Source: Flavobacterium flavigenum (lineage in GTDB: Bacteria; Bacteroidota; Bacteroidia; Flavobacteriales; Flavobacteriaceae). Taken from it: 64,000 bases of DNA. Every line of letters starts with the position of its first letter. The first letter of the stretch is position 1. This document shows, piece by piece, positions 42,977-50,273 of the stretch. The stretch is from contig NZ_CP114285.2 in NCBI RefSeq assembly GCF_027111255.2, forward strand, positions 5,363,276 through 5,427,275. Direction: 5' to 3'. A model generated the notes under the pieces. That model did not search any database. It was not told where the DNA came from and saw only the letters and a program-made list of their open reading frames with translations. A program made the position numbers and the translations under genes.

Positions 42977-43453
42977 ATGAAAATTAATAGCATAATTTTA
43001 TATTCAAACGACATCGTTATGACTATCCGGGAGTATTCTAAAAAAATAAATAATTTGCTAGCAGGGGAGGATGTACCCCAGTCTTCTGATGATACTGATT
43101 TAGAAACTACAGTTTCCAAAATTTTGGATAAACCAAATATTTATTTTACGCTTCAGGATCTTTCTGAGGGATCGGTTGAATCGATTATGCTAAATAACAA
43201 AATAGTAAAGTTGTTTTCAGATCATGTAGACTTGTTGTTTTTAAGTGAAAAAGAAGCCGGAAATGTTTGCTTTGCTAATAATACTGAGCTACGTCCGGAA
43301 TTCAGGCAAAACTTCACAGCTGTAGAACTTGCGGATTATGTTTATGCTTTTGCACATTCTTCTTTTTATAAAGAATCCCGAAAAGTAGCGATTACATCAG
43401 AGACTGATCTTTTTTGTAAACTGGTAAAAATTGGATCTTGTTTTAGAAAATAG
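42977..43453 (+). CDS. Small protein resembling the C-terminus of a type ISP restriction-modification enzyme
   Basis: The frame encodes 158 residues from ATG 42977; ATG 43019 (MTIREYSKKINN) is an equally likely start. The last 60 residues contain NNTELRPEFRQNFT, LADYVYAFAHSSFYKE and ETDLFCKLVKIGSCFRK. This series recalls the end of Eco57I-like / type ISP methylase-restriction proteins (DYIYAVLHSPxYRExY ... FWxLVxLGxxLR). In those enzymes this tail follows more than 900 residues of nuclease, helicase and methylase. Here only the tail remains, joined to an unrelated N-terminal part, and the LKIDFPRVP segment is gone. It may be a decayed remnant or a recycled DNA-recognition piece. Resemblance is from memory. 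Confidence 0.5.
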   Translation: MKINSIILYSNDIVMTIREYSKKINNLLAGEDVPQSSDDTDLETTVSKILDKPNIYFTLQDLSEGSVESIMLNNKIVKLFSDHVDLLFLSEKEAGNVCFANNTELRPEFRQNFTAVELADYVYAFAHSSFYKESRKVAITSETDLFCKLVKIGSCFRK

Positions 43454-43460
43454 AATAAAA

Positions 43461-43488
43461 AAAACAGCCCTTGGGGATGGGCTGTTTT
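43461..43488. terminator. Bidirectional terminator
   Basis: AAAACAGCCC (43461-43470) pairs with GGGCTGTTTT (43479-43488), between convergent genes. Confidence 0.85.
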
Positions 43489-43506
43489 CTACAGGGCAAA
43501 ATAAAA

Positions 43507-43893
43507 TTAACGACGAAAGGCAGGACTTTCGTTTACTGATTGGTCTAACGCAATTGCTTTTGATTTTTTTGCAGAAACCGTAATTTTATGATTCACCACT
43601 CTGTTATTTTCTAAAACTTTTAAATAATAAGTTCCGGCAGGATACGTTTCAAGGCTTAAGGTTTTTGAAACTTCTAATTCGTTGGCAGAAAATTCTCCCG
43701 TGTAAAGTAAATTTTGTTTTTCGTCACGGATGGAAAAATTTGATTTTTCGGCAGCGTTTAATGTAAAGCTAACTACTTTTCCATTTCCGGTTTTTATATA
43801 CAAGATATAATCTCCTTTTTCATTACCTGCATACGTACTTAATGTTGTTAAAAATACAGCTACAACGAAGCTCAGTCTTAAAATTTGTTTCAT
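43507..43893 (-). CDS. Small secreted protein of the T9SS-tail-like family (divergent member)
   Basis: The 129-residue precursor starts at the ATG ending at 43893; the longer frame to 43941 only adds a basic stretch before the signal peptide (FVVAVFLTTLSTYAG). The mature domain of about 85 residues has the pattern KVVSFTLNAAEKSNFSIRDE, LLYTGEF, LETYPAGTYYLKVLENN. This is the beta-sandwich layout of type IX sorting tails, but here as a complete protein. It is the most diverged member of the set that continues at 44284-46942. The 390-base spacer upstream contains the terminator of the next gene and a long AT-rich stretch in which I see no further feature. Confidence 0.7.
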   Translation of the reverse strand: MKQILRLSFVVAVFLTTLSTYAGNEKGDYILYIKTGNGKVVSFTLNAAEKSNFSIRDEKQNLLYTGEFSANELEVSKTLSLETYPAGTYYLKVLENNRVVNHKITVSAKKSKAIALDQSVNESPAFRR

Positions 43894-44180
43894 CTTTTTT
43901 TTAATTTTTAATCTTAATTTTCTTTTTCGTGGTATTGACAAAACTACAAATACTTCTTTTATATCAAAATTTTTTATGTGTTTTTTATTAACACTAAGTT
44001 GTTGATTTAAAAGTATTTCTGTTTTTTATTGTTGTACTTATGAATAAATTGAGCTTTTGGTTTTGTTTTTTTAGATTTTCTCTAATCTTTTAACATTTAG
44101 TGCTTTAGGTGTTATAGGTATTATTTTGTTAAATTGTCCTGACTTTTTTGGTTTCGAAAGTAAAATCTTAAAATAAAAAA

Positions 44181-44210
44181 AAACAGCTCGAGAACCACCA
44201 AGAGCTGTTT
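44181..44210 (-). terminator. Terminator of array gene 1
   Basis: AAACAGCTC (44181-44189) pairs with GAGCTGTTT (44202-44210). The same hairpin recurs at 45681 and 46437, with the 70 bases towards the stop codon also conserved. Confidence 0.75.
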
Positions 44211-44283
44211 TAAAAACCGTTAAGTTTTAAACTTTACTAACTATCTAACCTCATTTTTATACTTATATGAAAGCATAAACTTT

Positions 44284-44691
44284 TTATCGTATTGCTACGC
44301 TTGTATTTTTATCAGAAGATTTCTCTTTGTAAACTGTTGAAAGTGCTTTTGCTGATAATACAGTTGCATTATCTTTAATCGTAATTTCATGTTTTATTGT
44401 TTTTACACCATCTTCAACTTCTAAAAAATAAGTCCCTTCAGGAAATTCTTCAAAGCTGAAAGTTTTTAAGATTCCGTTTTTACCTGTAGCTTTTTCAGAA
44501 TAAATCAGGTTGCCGTCCTGGTCATAAATAGATAAATTGGCTTTTGTAACGTTGTTTAATCCAAAAGTCACTTCTTTACCATTTCCTTTAATTACATAAA
44601 GGGCAAAATCATCATTACAGCCAATTGCATAAGTATTGATACCCACAAAAAGTAAGGCTGCTACTAAAGTTAATTTTAAGATATTTTTCAT
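44284..44691 (-). CDS. Small 'secretion protein', array member 1
   Basis: The 135-residue precursor has a signal peptide (about 1-22, LLFVGINTYA) and one beta-sandwich domain. Its core words are GNGKEVTFGLNNVTKANLSIYD, GNLIYSEKATGKNGIL and FPEGTYFLEVED. These follow the fold of T9SS type A sorting domains (T-F-x-L...G-x-L-x-Y-S...G-x-Y-x-L-x-V), yet no cargo domain precedes it. NCBI-style annotation of such proteins is simply 'secretion protein'; the role is unknown. It is about 70% alike to the next three genes. The tail after the domain (about 105-135) is Ser/Lys rich. The array arose by tandem duplication. Confidence 0.75.
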   Translation of the reverse strand: MKNILKLTLVAALLFVGINTYAIGCNDDFALYVIKGNGKEVTFGLNNVTKANLSIYDQDGNLIYSEKATGKNGILKTFSFEEFPEGTYFLEVEDGVKTIKHEITIKDNATVLSAKALSTVYKEKSSDKNTSVAIR

Positions 44692-44985
44692 GATTATATT
44701 TTTTAAATTGTTTGTTCAAATTTTATACTGCTAAATTACTTTAACAGATCAGTAAAATACACAACTGTATTTTCTTATATATGTGCTATATTCTCATTTA
44801 CGAAACCGTTATAGGTTAAAATTTGAATTATTATTGCTGTTAATGTTAATTTGGTTGCTATTTTTTAATGTTTTGATCATGTTTAAAATATCTTTGATGC
44901 AGCAATTGCCTTATTGATGTATCGTAATTTTCTTCATAAATTAGGAAAGGATGGGAATAGGTTTATTTGGAAAATAGTAACAAAA

Positions 44986-45010
44986 AAAACAGCCCGTCCG
45001 GAGCTGTTTT
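44986..45010 (-). terminator. Terminator of array gene 2
   Basis: AAAACAGC (44986-44993) pairs with GCTGTTTT (45003-45010). Its loop (CCGTCCGGA) differs from the other array terminators, so this copy has been replaced or has diverged. Confidence 0.7.
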
Positions 45011-45031
45011 TTTTAAAACTGTTAAGTTTAA

Positions 45032-45433
45032 TTATTTAGCTGCTACATCGCTTTTAGCAGATCCTGTTTTGTAAACTGATGAAACCGGTTTTGGTGATAA
45101 AACGGCAATATTGCCTTTAATGATAATTTCGTGTGTTGTCGTTTTTACATTGTCTTCAACTTTTAGAAAATAGGTTCCTGAAGGGAATTCCTCGAAGCTG
45201 AAAGTTTTTAATATACCTTCTTTACCTGTAGCTCTTTCAGAATAGATAAGATTTCCTTCATCGTCATAAATAGATAAGTTTGCTTTTGTGATATTATTTA
45301 ATCCAAAAGTAACTTTATTACCATTTCCTTTAATCACGTGAAGAGTTCCACCTTCACTTCCGTCAATTGCATATGTACTGATTCCTGAAAAAAGTACTGC
45401 TGCGATTACACTTAATTTTAATGTCTTTTTCAT
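45032..45433 (-). CDS. Small 'secretion protein', array member 2
   Basis: The 133-residue precursor has a signal peptide (about 1-22, VLFSGISTYA) and the same single domain: GNGNKVTFGLNNITKANLSIYDDEGNL, YSERATGKEGIL, FPSGTYFLKVEDN. Compared with members 1, 3 and 4 it ends differently (SSVYKTGSAKSDVAAK instead of a NTSVAxR end). Its downstream spacer also lacks the 70-base conserved block, so its 3' side has been exchanged or has drifted. The promoter-side repeat is still shared. It is predicted exported across the inner membrane; whether it uses the type IX system itself is unknown. Confidence 0.75.
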   Translation of the reverse strand: MKKTLKLSVIAAVLFSGISTYAIDGSEGGTLHVIKGNGNKVTFGLNNITKANLSIYDDEGNLIYSERATGKEGILKTFSFEEFPSGTYFLKVEDNVKTTTHEIIIKGNIAVLSPKPVSSVYKTGSAKSDVAAK

Positions 45434-45680
45434 GGCCTTATTTTTTTTAATTATTGTTCTAATTTGATACTGCTAAATTACTTCAACAAATCAATTAAAT
45501 GTATTACTGTGTTTTCTGATATATATGCTGTATTCTCATTTACGAAACCGTTATAGGTTAAAATATAAATTATTTATTACGTTAATGTTAATTTGATGAT
45601 TATTTAATAAAATTTAGGAATAGGTTACAGATGCAGAAATCAGTCGGGTTCTTTAAATTATCACTTAAAAAAAATAAAAA

Positions 45681-45710
45681 AAACAGCTCAAGAACCACCA
45701 AGAGCTGTTT
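45681..45710 (-). terminator. Terminator of array gene 3
   Basis: AAACAGCTC pairs with GAGCTGTTT around AAGAACCACCAA, nearly the same sequence as the hairpins at 44181 and 46437. Confidence 0.75.
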
Positions 45711-45784
45711 TAAAAACCGTTAAGTTTTAAACTTTACTAACTATCTAACCTCATTTTTATACTCTATGAAAAGTATAAACTTTT

Positions 45785-46189
45785 TTAGCGTACTGCTACG
45801 CTTGTATTTTTAACAGAAGAGTTGTCTTTATAAACTGTTGAAATCGCTTTTGATGATAAAGCTACTTTATTATAAGAAACAATGATTTCATGTTTTGTTG
45901 TTTTTACACTATCTTCTATTTTTAAGATATAAGTTCCTTCTGGAAAACCTTCAAAAGTTATTCTTTTTAAGATTCCATCTTTACCTGAAGCATTTTCAGA
46001 ATAAAGTACAGTTCCGTCCTGGTCATAGATTACTAATTTTGCTTCAGTTACCCTGTTTAATCCAAAGGTGATTTCATTACCATTTTCTTTGATAACATGA
46101 AGGATGTAATCATTTCCATCAATTGCATAACTACTTATTCCTGAGAAAAGTACCGCTACTACTAAGCTTAATTTTAAGATGTTTTTCAT
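45785..46189 (-). CDS. Small 'secretion protein', array member 3
   Basis: The 134-residue precursor has a signal peptide (about 1-22, VLFSGISSYA) and the family domain: ENGNEITFGLNRVTEAKLVIYDQDGTVLYSENASGKDGIL (here quoted only to mark the order of strands), then FPEGTYILKIED. It ends in KNTSVAVR, as do members 1 and 4. It lies 348-351 bases from its neighbours on each side. The repeat unit (gene plus spacer) is about 750 bases, matching the start-to-start distances of 742, 756 and 753. Expression is likely from its own copy of the promoter region, since each gene has its own terminator. Confidence 0.75.
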   Translation of the reverse strand: MKNILKLSLVVAVLFSGISSYAIDGNDYILHVIKENGNEITFGLNRVTEAKLVIYDQDGTVLYSENASGKDGILKRITFEGFPEGTYILKIEDSVKTTKHEIIVSYNKVALSSKAISTVYKDNSSVKNTSVAVR

Positions 46190-46436
46190 GATTTATGTTT
46201 TTTAATTATTGTTCTGATTTTATACTGCTAAATTACTTCAACAATGTAATTAAGTGCACAACTGTATTTTCTGATATGTGTGCTGTATTCTCATTTACGA
46301 AACCGTTATAGGTTAAAATTTGAATTATTTATATCTATAATGTTAATTTGATATTTATTTAACAAATTATAAAAAGTAATTACAGGAGTAGAAATAATTG
46401 CTATTAGATGTTCTTATTATTTATTAGAATAAAAAA

Positions 46437-46466
46437 AAACAGCTCAAGAACCACCAAGAGCTGTTT
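46437..46466 (-). terminator. Terminator of array gene 4
   Basis: AAACAGCTC pairs with GAGCTGTTT, the same hairpin as at 44181 and 45681. Confidence 0.75.
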
Positions 46467-46537
46467 CAAAAACCGTTAAGTTTTAAACTTTACTAACTAT
46501 CTAACCTCATTTTTATACTGTGAAAGTATAAACTTTT

Positions 46538-46942
46538 CTAGCGTACTGCTACGCTTGTATTTTCTGCAGAAAATCCTGCTTTATAAACTGAAGAAACTGC
46601 TTTTGCTGATAATACTGTAGTATTATTAGTAATCGTAATTTCGTGTTTTGTTGTTTTTACATTATCTTGTATTTCTAAGAAATAAGTTCCTTCCGGAAAT
46701 TCTTCAAAGCTGAATGTTCTTAAGATCCCGTGTTTTCCGGAAGCTTTTTCAGAATAGATCAAATTCCCACTTGCATCATAAATTGATAAGTATGCTTTTG
46801 TAGTGTTGTTCAATCCAAAAGTAATTTCTTTACCGTTTTCTTTAATTACATGAAGAACGTAATCTTTACCATCAATTGCATAAGTACTTGTTCCTGCGAA
46901 AAGTAATGCTGCTACTACACTTAATTTAACTATCTTTTTCAT
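46538..46942 (-). CDS. Small 'secretion protein', array member 4
   Basis: The 134-residue precursor is the upstream-most intact member of the array. It has a signal peptide (about 1-22, LLFAGTSTYA) and the shared domain with ENGKEITFGLNNTTKAYLSIYD, GNLIYSEKASGKHGIL and FPEGTYFLEIQDN. It matches member 3 best in the KENGKEITFGL region and member 1 in the rest, a mosaic that suggests gene conversion between copies. Upstream, 47386-47532 holds the decayed relic of a fifth unit with its promoter-side repeat still recognisable at about 47640. Function is unknown. Confidence 0.75.
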   Translation of the reverse strand: MKKIVKLSVVAALLFAGTSTYAIDGKDYVLHVIKENGKEITFGLNNTTKAYLSIYDASGNLIYSEKASGKHGILRTFSFEEFPEGTYFLEIQDNVKTTKHEITITNNTTVLSAKAVSSVYKAGFSAENTSVAVR

Positions 46943-47385
46943 GATATATAATTTTAAATTATTGTTCTGATTTCTATACTGCTAAATTACTTCAACAGTG
47001 TAGCAAAATGCACAACTGTATTTTCTGATATATATGCTATATTCTCATTTACGAAACCGTTATATGTTAAAATTTGAATTATTCTTGGTATTTTGGCTAA
47101 TATGGCTATTATTTTTTAATTTTTTTTGATTAACTGCGAATATGAAATATAAATAGGTTTAATTATTGGTATATCGCAAATTTTGTAAGAAAAAAATAAG
47201 GTTGTGATAATTTCCGTCTCTTCTTTTATTTCAAAAAATGAAATTAGATACCGTTTTAAGAGTGTTTTATTAAGGAAAACTATTGAAAAAGTAGAAAATG
47301 AGGATAATTTGAGAATAAAATCTTTCTGCGCGTATTACCAATATTCAATTGAAAACTGATAAAATGTTCGATTATATGGGCTTAT

Positions 47386-47532
47386 TTATTTTTGACTTTT
47401 GTTTTCAAAAAAAATTAAATCTTCAATTATTATTGTGTCATTATTTATTCAATTGTTTCTCACTGAAAACTAATTTAGTTTTTCATTTTCTTTTGCTATA
47501 TAAAGGTCAAGGTATTTTAAAATCTTTTTTTG
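47386..47532 (-). pseudogene. Decayed fifth member of the secretion-protein array
   Basis: Reading the minus strand in one frame from 47532 gives KKILK, then LYIAKENEKLN, a stop, FSVRNN, a stop, INNDTIIIEDLIFFENKSQK, a stop. This aligns in order with KKIVK, LHVIKENGKEITFGLNN and SIYDASGNLIYSEKASGK of the intact members. The start codon and most of the signal peptide are lost. The promoter-side repeat survives at about 47560-47690, ending close to the araC start. A plus-strand frame over the same bases is meaningless. Confidence 0.65.
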
Positions 47533-47718
47533 TATTTTAGTTTTTTAATTAATACTCTAATTATTTGATGCTGAAATACTTTACGTGTAAAATATTCTGC
47601 TTAATAAGGTCTGGAGATTTCAATGCAATATTCTTATTTACGAAAGCGTTGTAGGTTAAAATTTGAATTATTTTAGGTATTTTTGTTAATTTTGTTTTTA
47701 TTATTTAATCTTTGATAC

Positions 47719-48591
47719 ATGAAACCAATTGCCCCAGCTCTTGAGATAATATCAAACTCCTACGGAAGTTCTTTTACCTATACTAAACATGCGCATAAGA
47801 CAAATAGTAAATCGCACCTACTGCATTACCATCCCGAAATTGAAATTGTCTTTGTGAACGGCGGTGCAGGGAAGAGGCAGATAGGAAGTCATATTTCTTA
47901 TTATACCAATGGTTCCCTGATTCTAATAGGTTCAAACTTGCCACATTGTGGATTTACAAACGAACAAACGGGTAACAAAGATGAAACCGTGATTCATTTC
48001 AAACCGGATTTTTTAGGAAATGAATTTTTTGGCATTCCTGAAATGAAAAAGATTCAAAAACTGCTCGAGCAGGCTAAAGCCGGAATTGCATTTGGGGGAG
48101 AAACAAAAAAGTTAATCGGGATCAGGATGGAACTGATGGAAAACAAATCTCCATTTGAGCGTTTCCTGACTCTTTTGAGTATTTTGAAAGATCTTGCCTC
48201 TTCTGAAGAATATACTATTCTAAACGCAGACGGATTCCTGATGGAAATGCAGGTACCAGACAATGACAGGATGAATGTAGTTTTTAGTTATGTAAAAGAT
48301 CATTTTCAGGAGCCTATTTCTGTAGATGAGATTTCGAAACTGGTAAGTATGACAACACCGTCTTTCTGTCGTTATTTCAAAAAAATATCCAATAAAACCT
48401 TTACCGAATTCGTAAATGAATACCGTTTGGTTCATGCTTCGAAACTTTTGGCAGAGAAACCGATCAGTATAAATGAAGTTTGTTATGAAAGCGGATTTAA
48501 TAACTTCAGTCATTTCAGTAAGTCGTTTAAGCAATATACGGGTAAAAGCGCATCAGAATACAGACAGGAGCACAGGGCTACGATTATGTAA
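47719..48591 (+). CDS. AraC-family transcriptional regulator
   Basis: The 290-residue protein has an N-terminal cupin-like ligand domain (about residues 20-120; LLHYHPEIEIVFVNGGAGKRQIGSHIS and LILIGSNLPHCGF, typical of sugar-sensing AraC proteins). The C-terminal double helix-turn-helix spans about 188-288, with ISVDEISKLVSMTTPSFCRYFKKISNKTFTEFVNEYRL and ISINEVCYESGFNNFSHFSKSFKQYTGKSASEYR. Such regulators usually activate carbohydrate-use genes. The next gene encodes a secreted esterase and could be a target. Its 5' side abuts the relic of the secretion-protein array, which is on the other strand. Confidence 0.92.
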   Translation: MKPIAPALEIISNSYGSSFTYTKHAHKTNSKSHLLHYHPEIEIVFVNGGAGKRQIGSHISYYTNGSLILIGSNLPHCGFTNEQTGNKDETVIHFKPDFLGNEFFGIPEMKKIQKLLEQAKAGIAFGGETKKLIGIRMELMENKSPFERFLTLLSILKDLASSEEYTILNADGFLMEMQVPDNDRMNVVFSYVKDHFQEPISVDEISKLVSMTTPSFCRYFKKISNKTFTEFVNEYRLVHASKLLAEKPISINEVCYESGFNNFSHFSKSFKQYTGKSASEYRQEHRATIM

Positions 48592-48618
48592 AGCCTTATT
48601 TTATAGTGCATAAAACTT

Positions 48619-48640
48619 AACCATCATGTAGCTGATGGTT
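48619..48640 (+). terminator. Terminator of the araC-type gene
   Basis: AACCATCA (48619-48626) pairs with TGATGGTT (48633-48640), followed by T-run. Confidence 0.75.
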
Positions 48641-48712
48641 TTTTTATGTATTTTTTTGAACATAAACATTTATATTTATGATTCTTAAAAAACTTAAAAC
48701 TATAAAAAAACT

Positions 48713-49579
48713 ATGAGACATTTTAAAATACTGCTTTTTGTCTGCATACTCGGTATTGGAAGTTCTTATGCTGCTAAAGTAGATACGCTCGAAGTTGCCA
48801 GTACGGCAATGAACAAAACCTATAAAGCTGCTGCTGTACTGCCTAATTCGTATGCAAAAAGCAAAACAACATTCCCTGTTATGTATTTATTGCATGGTGC
48901 TTACGGACATTTTGGTGACTGGCTGAAGAATACGCCAAATAAAGACCTTGTAAAAAATCTGGCAGACCAATATAATATGATTATTGTAATGCCCGAAGGC
49001 GAAACGTTTAGTTTTTATATCGACAGTCCCGTAAATACAGGAAGCCAGTTTGAAACCTTTGTAACTAAAGAAGTGATCCAGAAAGTAGATAAAACATACA
49101 GAACCATCGCCAATAAAAACGGGCGTGTCATTACCGGACTTTCTATGGGAGGTCATGGGGCATTGTACCTTTCTGCCAGAAATCCTGATTTATTTTGTGC
49201 TGCCGGAAGCATGAGTGGTGCAGTTGATATGAGTGGAATGCTAAATCGTGATTCTGCTGCTCAGGTTCTTAAATTGATTGAACCTGTTTTTGGTGATAAG
49301 AGTAATGATGTAAAAATGTACGAGCAGCATGCGGTTTTAAATATGATTGATAAAATAAAAGCCAATAAACTGCCACTGATTATTGACTGTGGCATAGATG
49401 ACTTTTTGATTGAGCCGAATAAAGAATTACACAGAAGGCTGGTATATAATAAGGTAGAACACGATTATACCGAAAGACCCGGTGCACATACCTGGGAATA
49501 TTGGGAAAATGCACTGCCTTATCATGTTTTATTTTTTAATAAAATACTGCTTAAAAATCAGGAGATTATAAAAAAGTAA
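48713..49579 (+). CDS. Secreted esterase, alpha/beta hydrolase (esterase D / Ag85-like)
   Basis: The 288-residue precursor has a signal peptide (about residues 1-20, ending SSYA). It then follows the putative-esterase family: YKAAAVLPNSYAKSKTTFPVMYLLHGAYGHFGDW (oxyanion region), IIVMPEGETFSFYIDSP, and nucleophile elbow TGLSMGGHGALYLSA with Ser about 144. An acid appears in LIIDCGIDDFLIE and the catalytic His in ERPGAHTWEYWENALPYH. These enzymes hydrolyse acetyl, feruloyl or acyl-sugar esters; a role in removing ester decorations from plant polysaccharides would fit the pectate lyases. Substrate is not decided. It follows an AraC-type regulator gene. Confidence 0.9.
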   Translation: MRHFKILLFVCILGIGSSYAAKVDTLEVASTAMNKTYKAAAVLPNSYAKSKTTFPVMYLLHGAYGHFGDWLKNTPNKDLVKNLADQYNMIIVMPEGETFSFYIDSPVNTGSQFETFVTKEVIQKVDKTYRTIANKNGRVITGLSMGGHGALYLSARNPDLFCAAGSMSGAVDMSGMLNRDSAAQVLKLIEPVFGDKSNDVKMYEQHAVLNMIDKIKANKLPLIIDCGIDDFLIEPNKELHRRLVYNKVEHDYTERPGAHTWEYWENALPYHVLFFNKILLKNQEIIKK

Positions 49580-49668
49580 GTAAAAATATTCCGAAAGAAT
49601 GCGTTAAAAGTTTTTTTTGGTTTGATTTTTGGAATACCTTTAAGTATAAACTTTAAAATTTTAAAAAT

Positions 49669-50205
49669 ATGAAAAAGATATTGACACTTTTCGCAGTTGT
49701 TGGATTAATAGTGTTTTCGAGCTGTGAAGGACCAGAAGGACCAGAAGGGCCTCCGGGGTTGGATGGGTTAAAAGGAGAACCTGGTTATGTTAGTGAAGTA
49801 TTTGAACTTCAAAATGTAAATTTTAGTTTTAATGCTAATGAATATAAAATTTATCGACAATTGAATCCAGTAATAGCTAGTTCAGATGTAGTTTTGATAT
49901 ATAGATTAGCAGGAACAATTAATTCTAATACTCCTATTTGGCAATTGATTCCAAGAACTATTTATTTATCAAATAATCGTGAATTAGATTATGATTTTGA
50001 TTTCAGTAGACAGGATTTTACAATTTATGCTGGAGGGAACTATGATGAATCTACAACGCCAGATTTATTAAATAATCAAACGTTTAGAATTGTTATAGTA
50101 CCTGGAAGTTTTTCTGATAAGTCTGTTAACAAACCTGATTATTCAGATTATAATGCCGTTATCAAAAAATATAATATTGACGACAGTAATGTTCAAAAAT
50201 TATAA
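49669..50205 (+). CDS. Lipoprotein with a collagen-like stretch
   Basis: The 178-residue precursor has a lipobox (LIVFSSC, Cys about residue 19). Directly after the lipidated Cys come six Gly-x-y triplets (GPEGPEGPPGLDGLKGEPG), a short collagen-like segment. The remaining 135 residues are beta-rich and acidic without known motifs. Collagen-like triplets right behind the lipid anchor are recurrent in Bacteroidota surface lipoproteins and may trimerise to form a stalk. I do not recognise the C-terminal domain. It is separated from the esterase by 89 bases on the same strand, and a terminator follows, so it may be its own unit. Confidence 0.75.
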   Translation: MKKILTLFAVVGLIVFSSCEGPEGPEGPPGLDGLKGEPGYVSEVFELQNVNFSFNANEYKIYRQLNPVIASSDVVLIYRLAGTINSNTPIWQLIPRTIYLSNNRELDYDFDFSRQDFTIYAGGNYDESTTPDLLNNQTFRIVIVPGSFSDKSVNKPDYSDYNAVIKKYNIDDSNVQKL

Positions 50206-50220
50206 TAACAACCTGTTCAT

Positions 50221-50252
50221 AAAAAAAGGAAATCGAAAGATTTCCTTTTTTT
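50221..50252. terminator. Bidirectional terminator
   Basis: AAAAAAAGGAAATC (50221-50234) pairs with GATTTCCTTTTTTT (50239-50252) around GAAA, between convergent genes. Confidence 0.9.
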
Positions 50253-50273
50253 ATGAATTTACTTTTTCAAAAT

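Larger units (their letters stand above)
44174..47085 (-). repeat. Tandem array of about 750-base units (gene plus regulatory spacer)
   Basis: Four units, each with terminator, gene and upstream block, repeat at 742-756 bases. The upstream block of every unit carries two conserved parts on the minus strand: AACCTATAACGGTTTCGT (near 44800, 45542, 46297, 47051, with a diverged copy near 47640) and GTAATTTAGCAGTAT just before the gene. The first contains AACC/GGTT half-sites and may bind a regulator. The second has TAATTTAG, close to a -7 box. Spacers over 300 bases in this interval hold only these elements. Confidence 0.7.

Noticed and set aside
44174..47085. Regularly spaced repeats suggesting a CRISPR or phage-like array
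   Set aside because: The repeat period is about 750 bases and each unit contains a full gene, so this is gene duplication, not a CRISPR.
47349..47540. 63-codon plus-strand frame in the long spacer before the AraC gene
   Set aside because: The minus strand of the same bases aligns with the secretion-protein family as a relic, which explains the sequence better.
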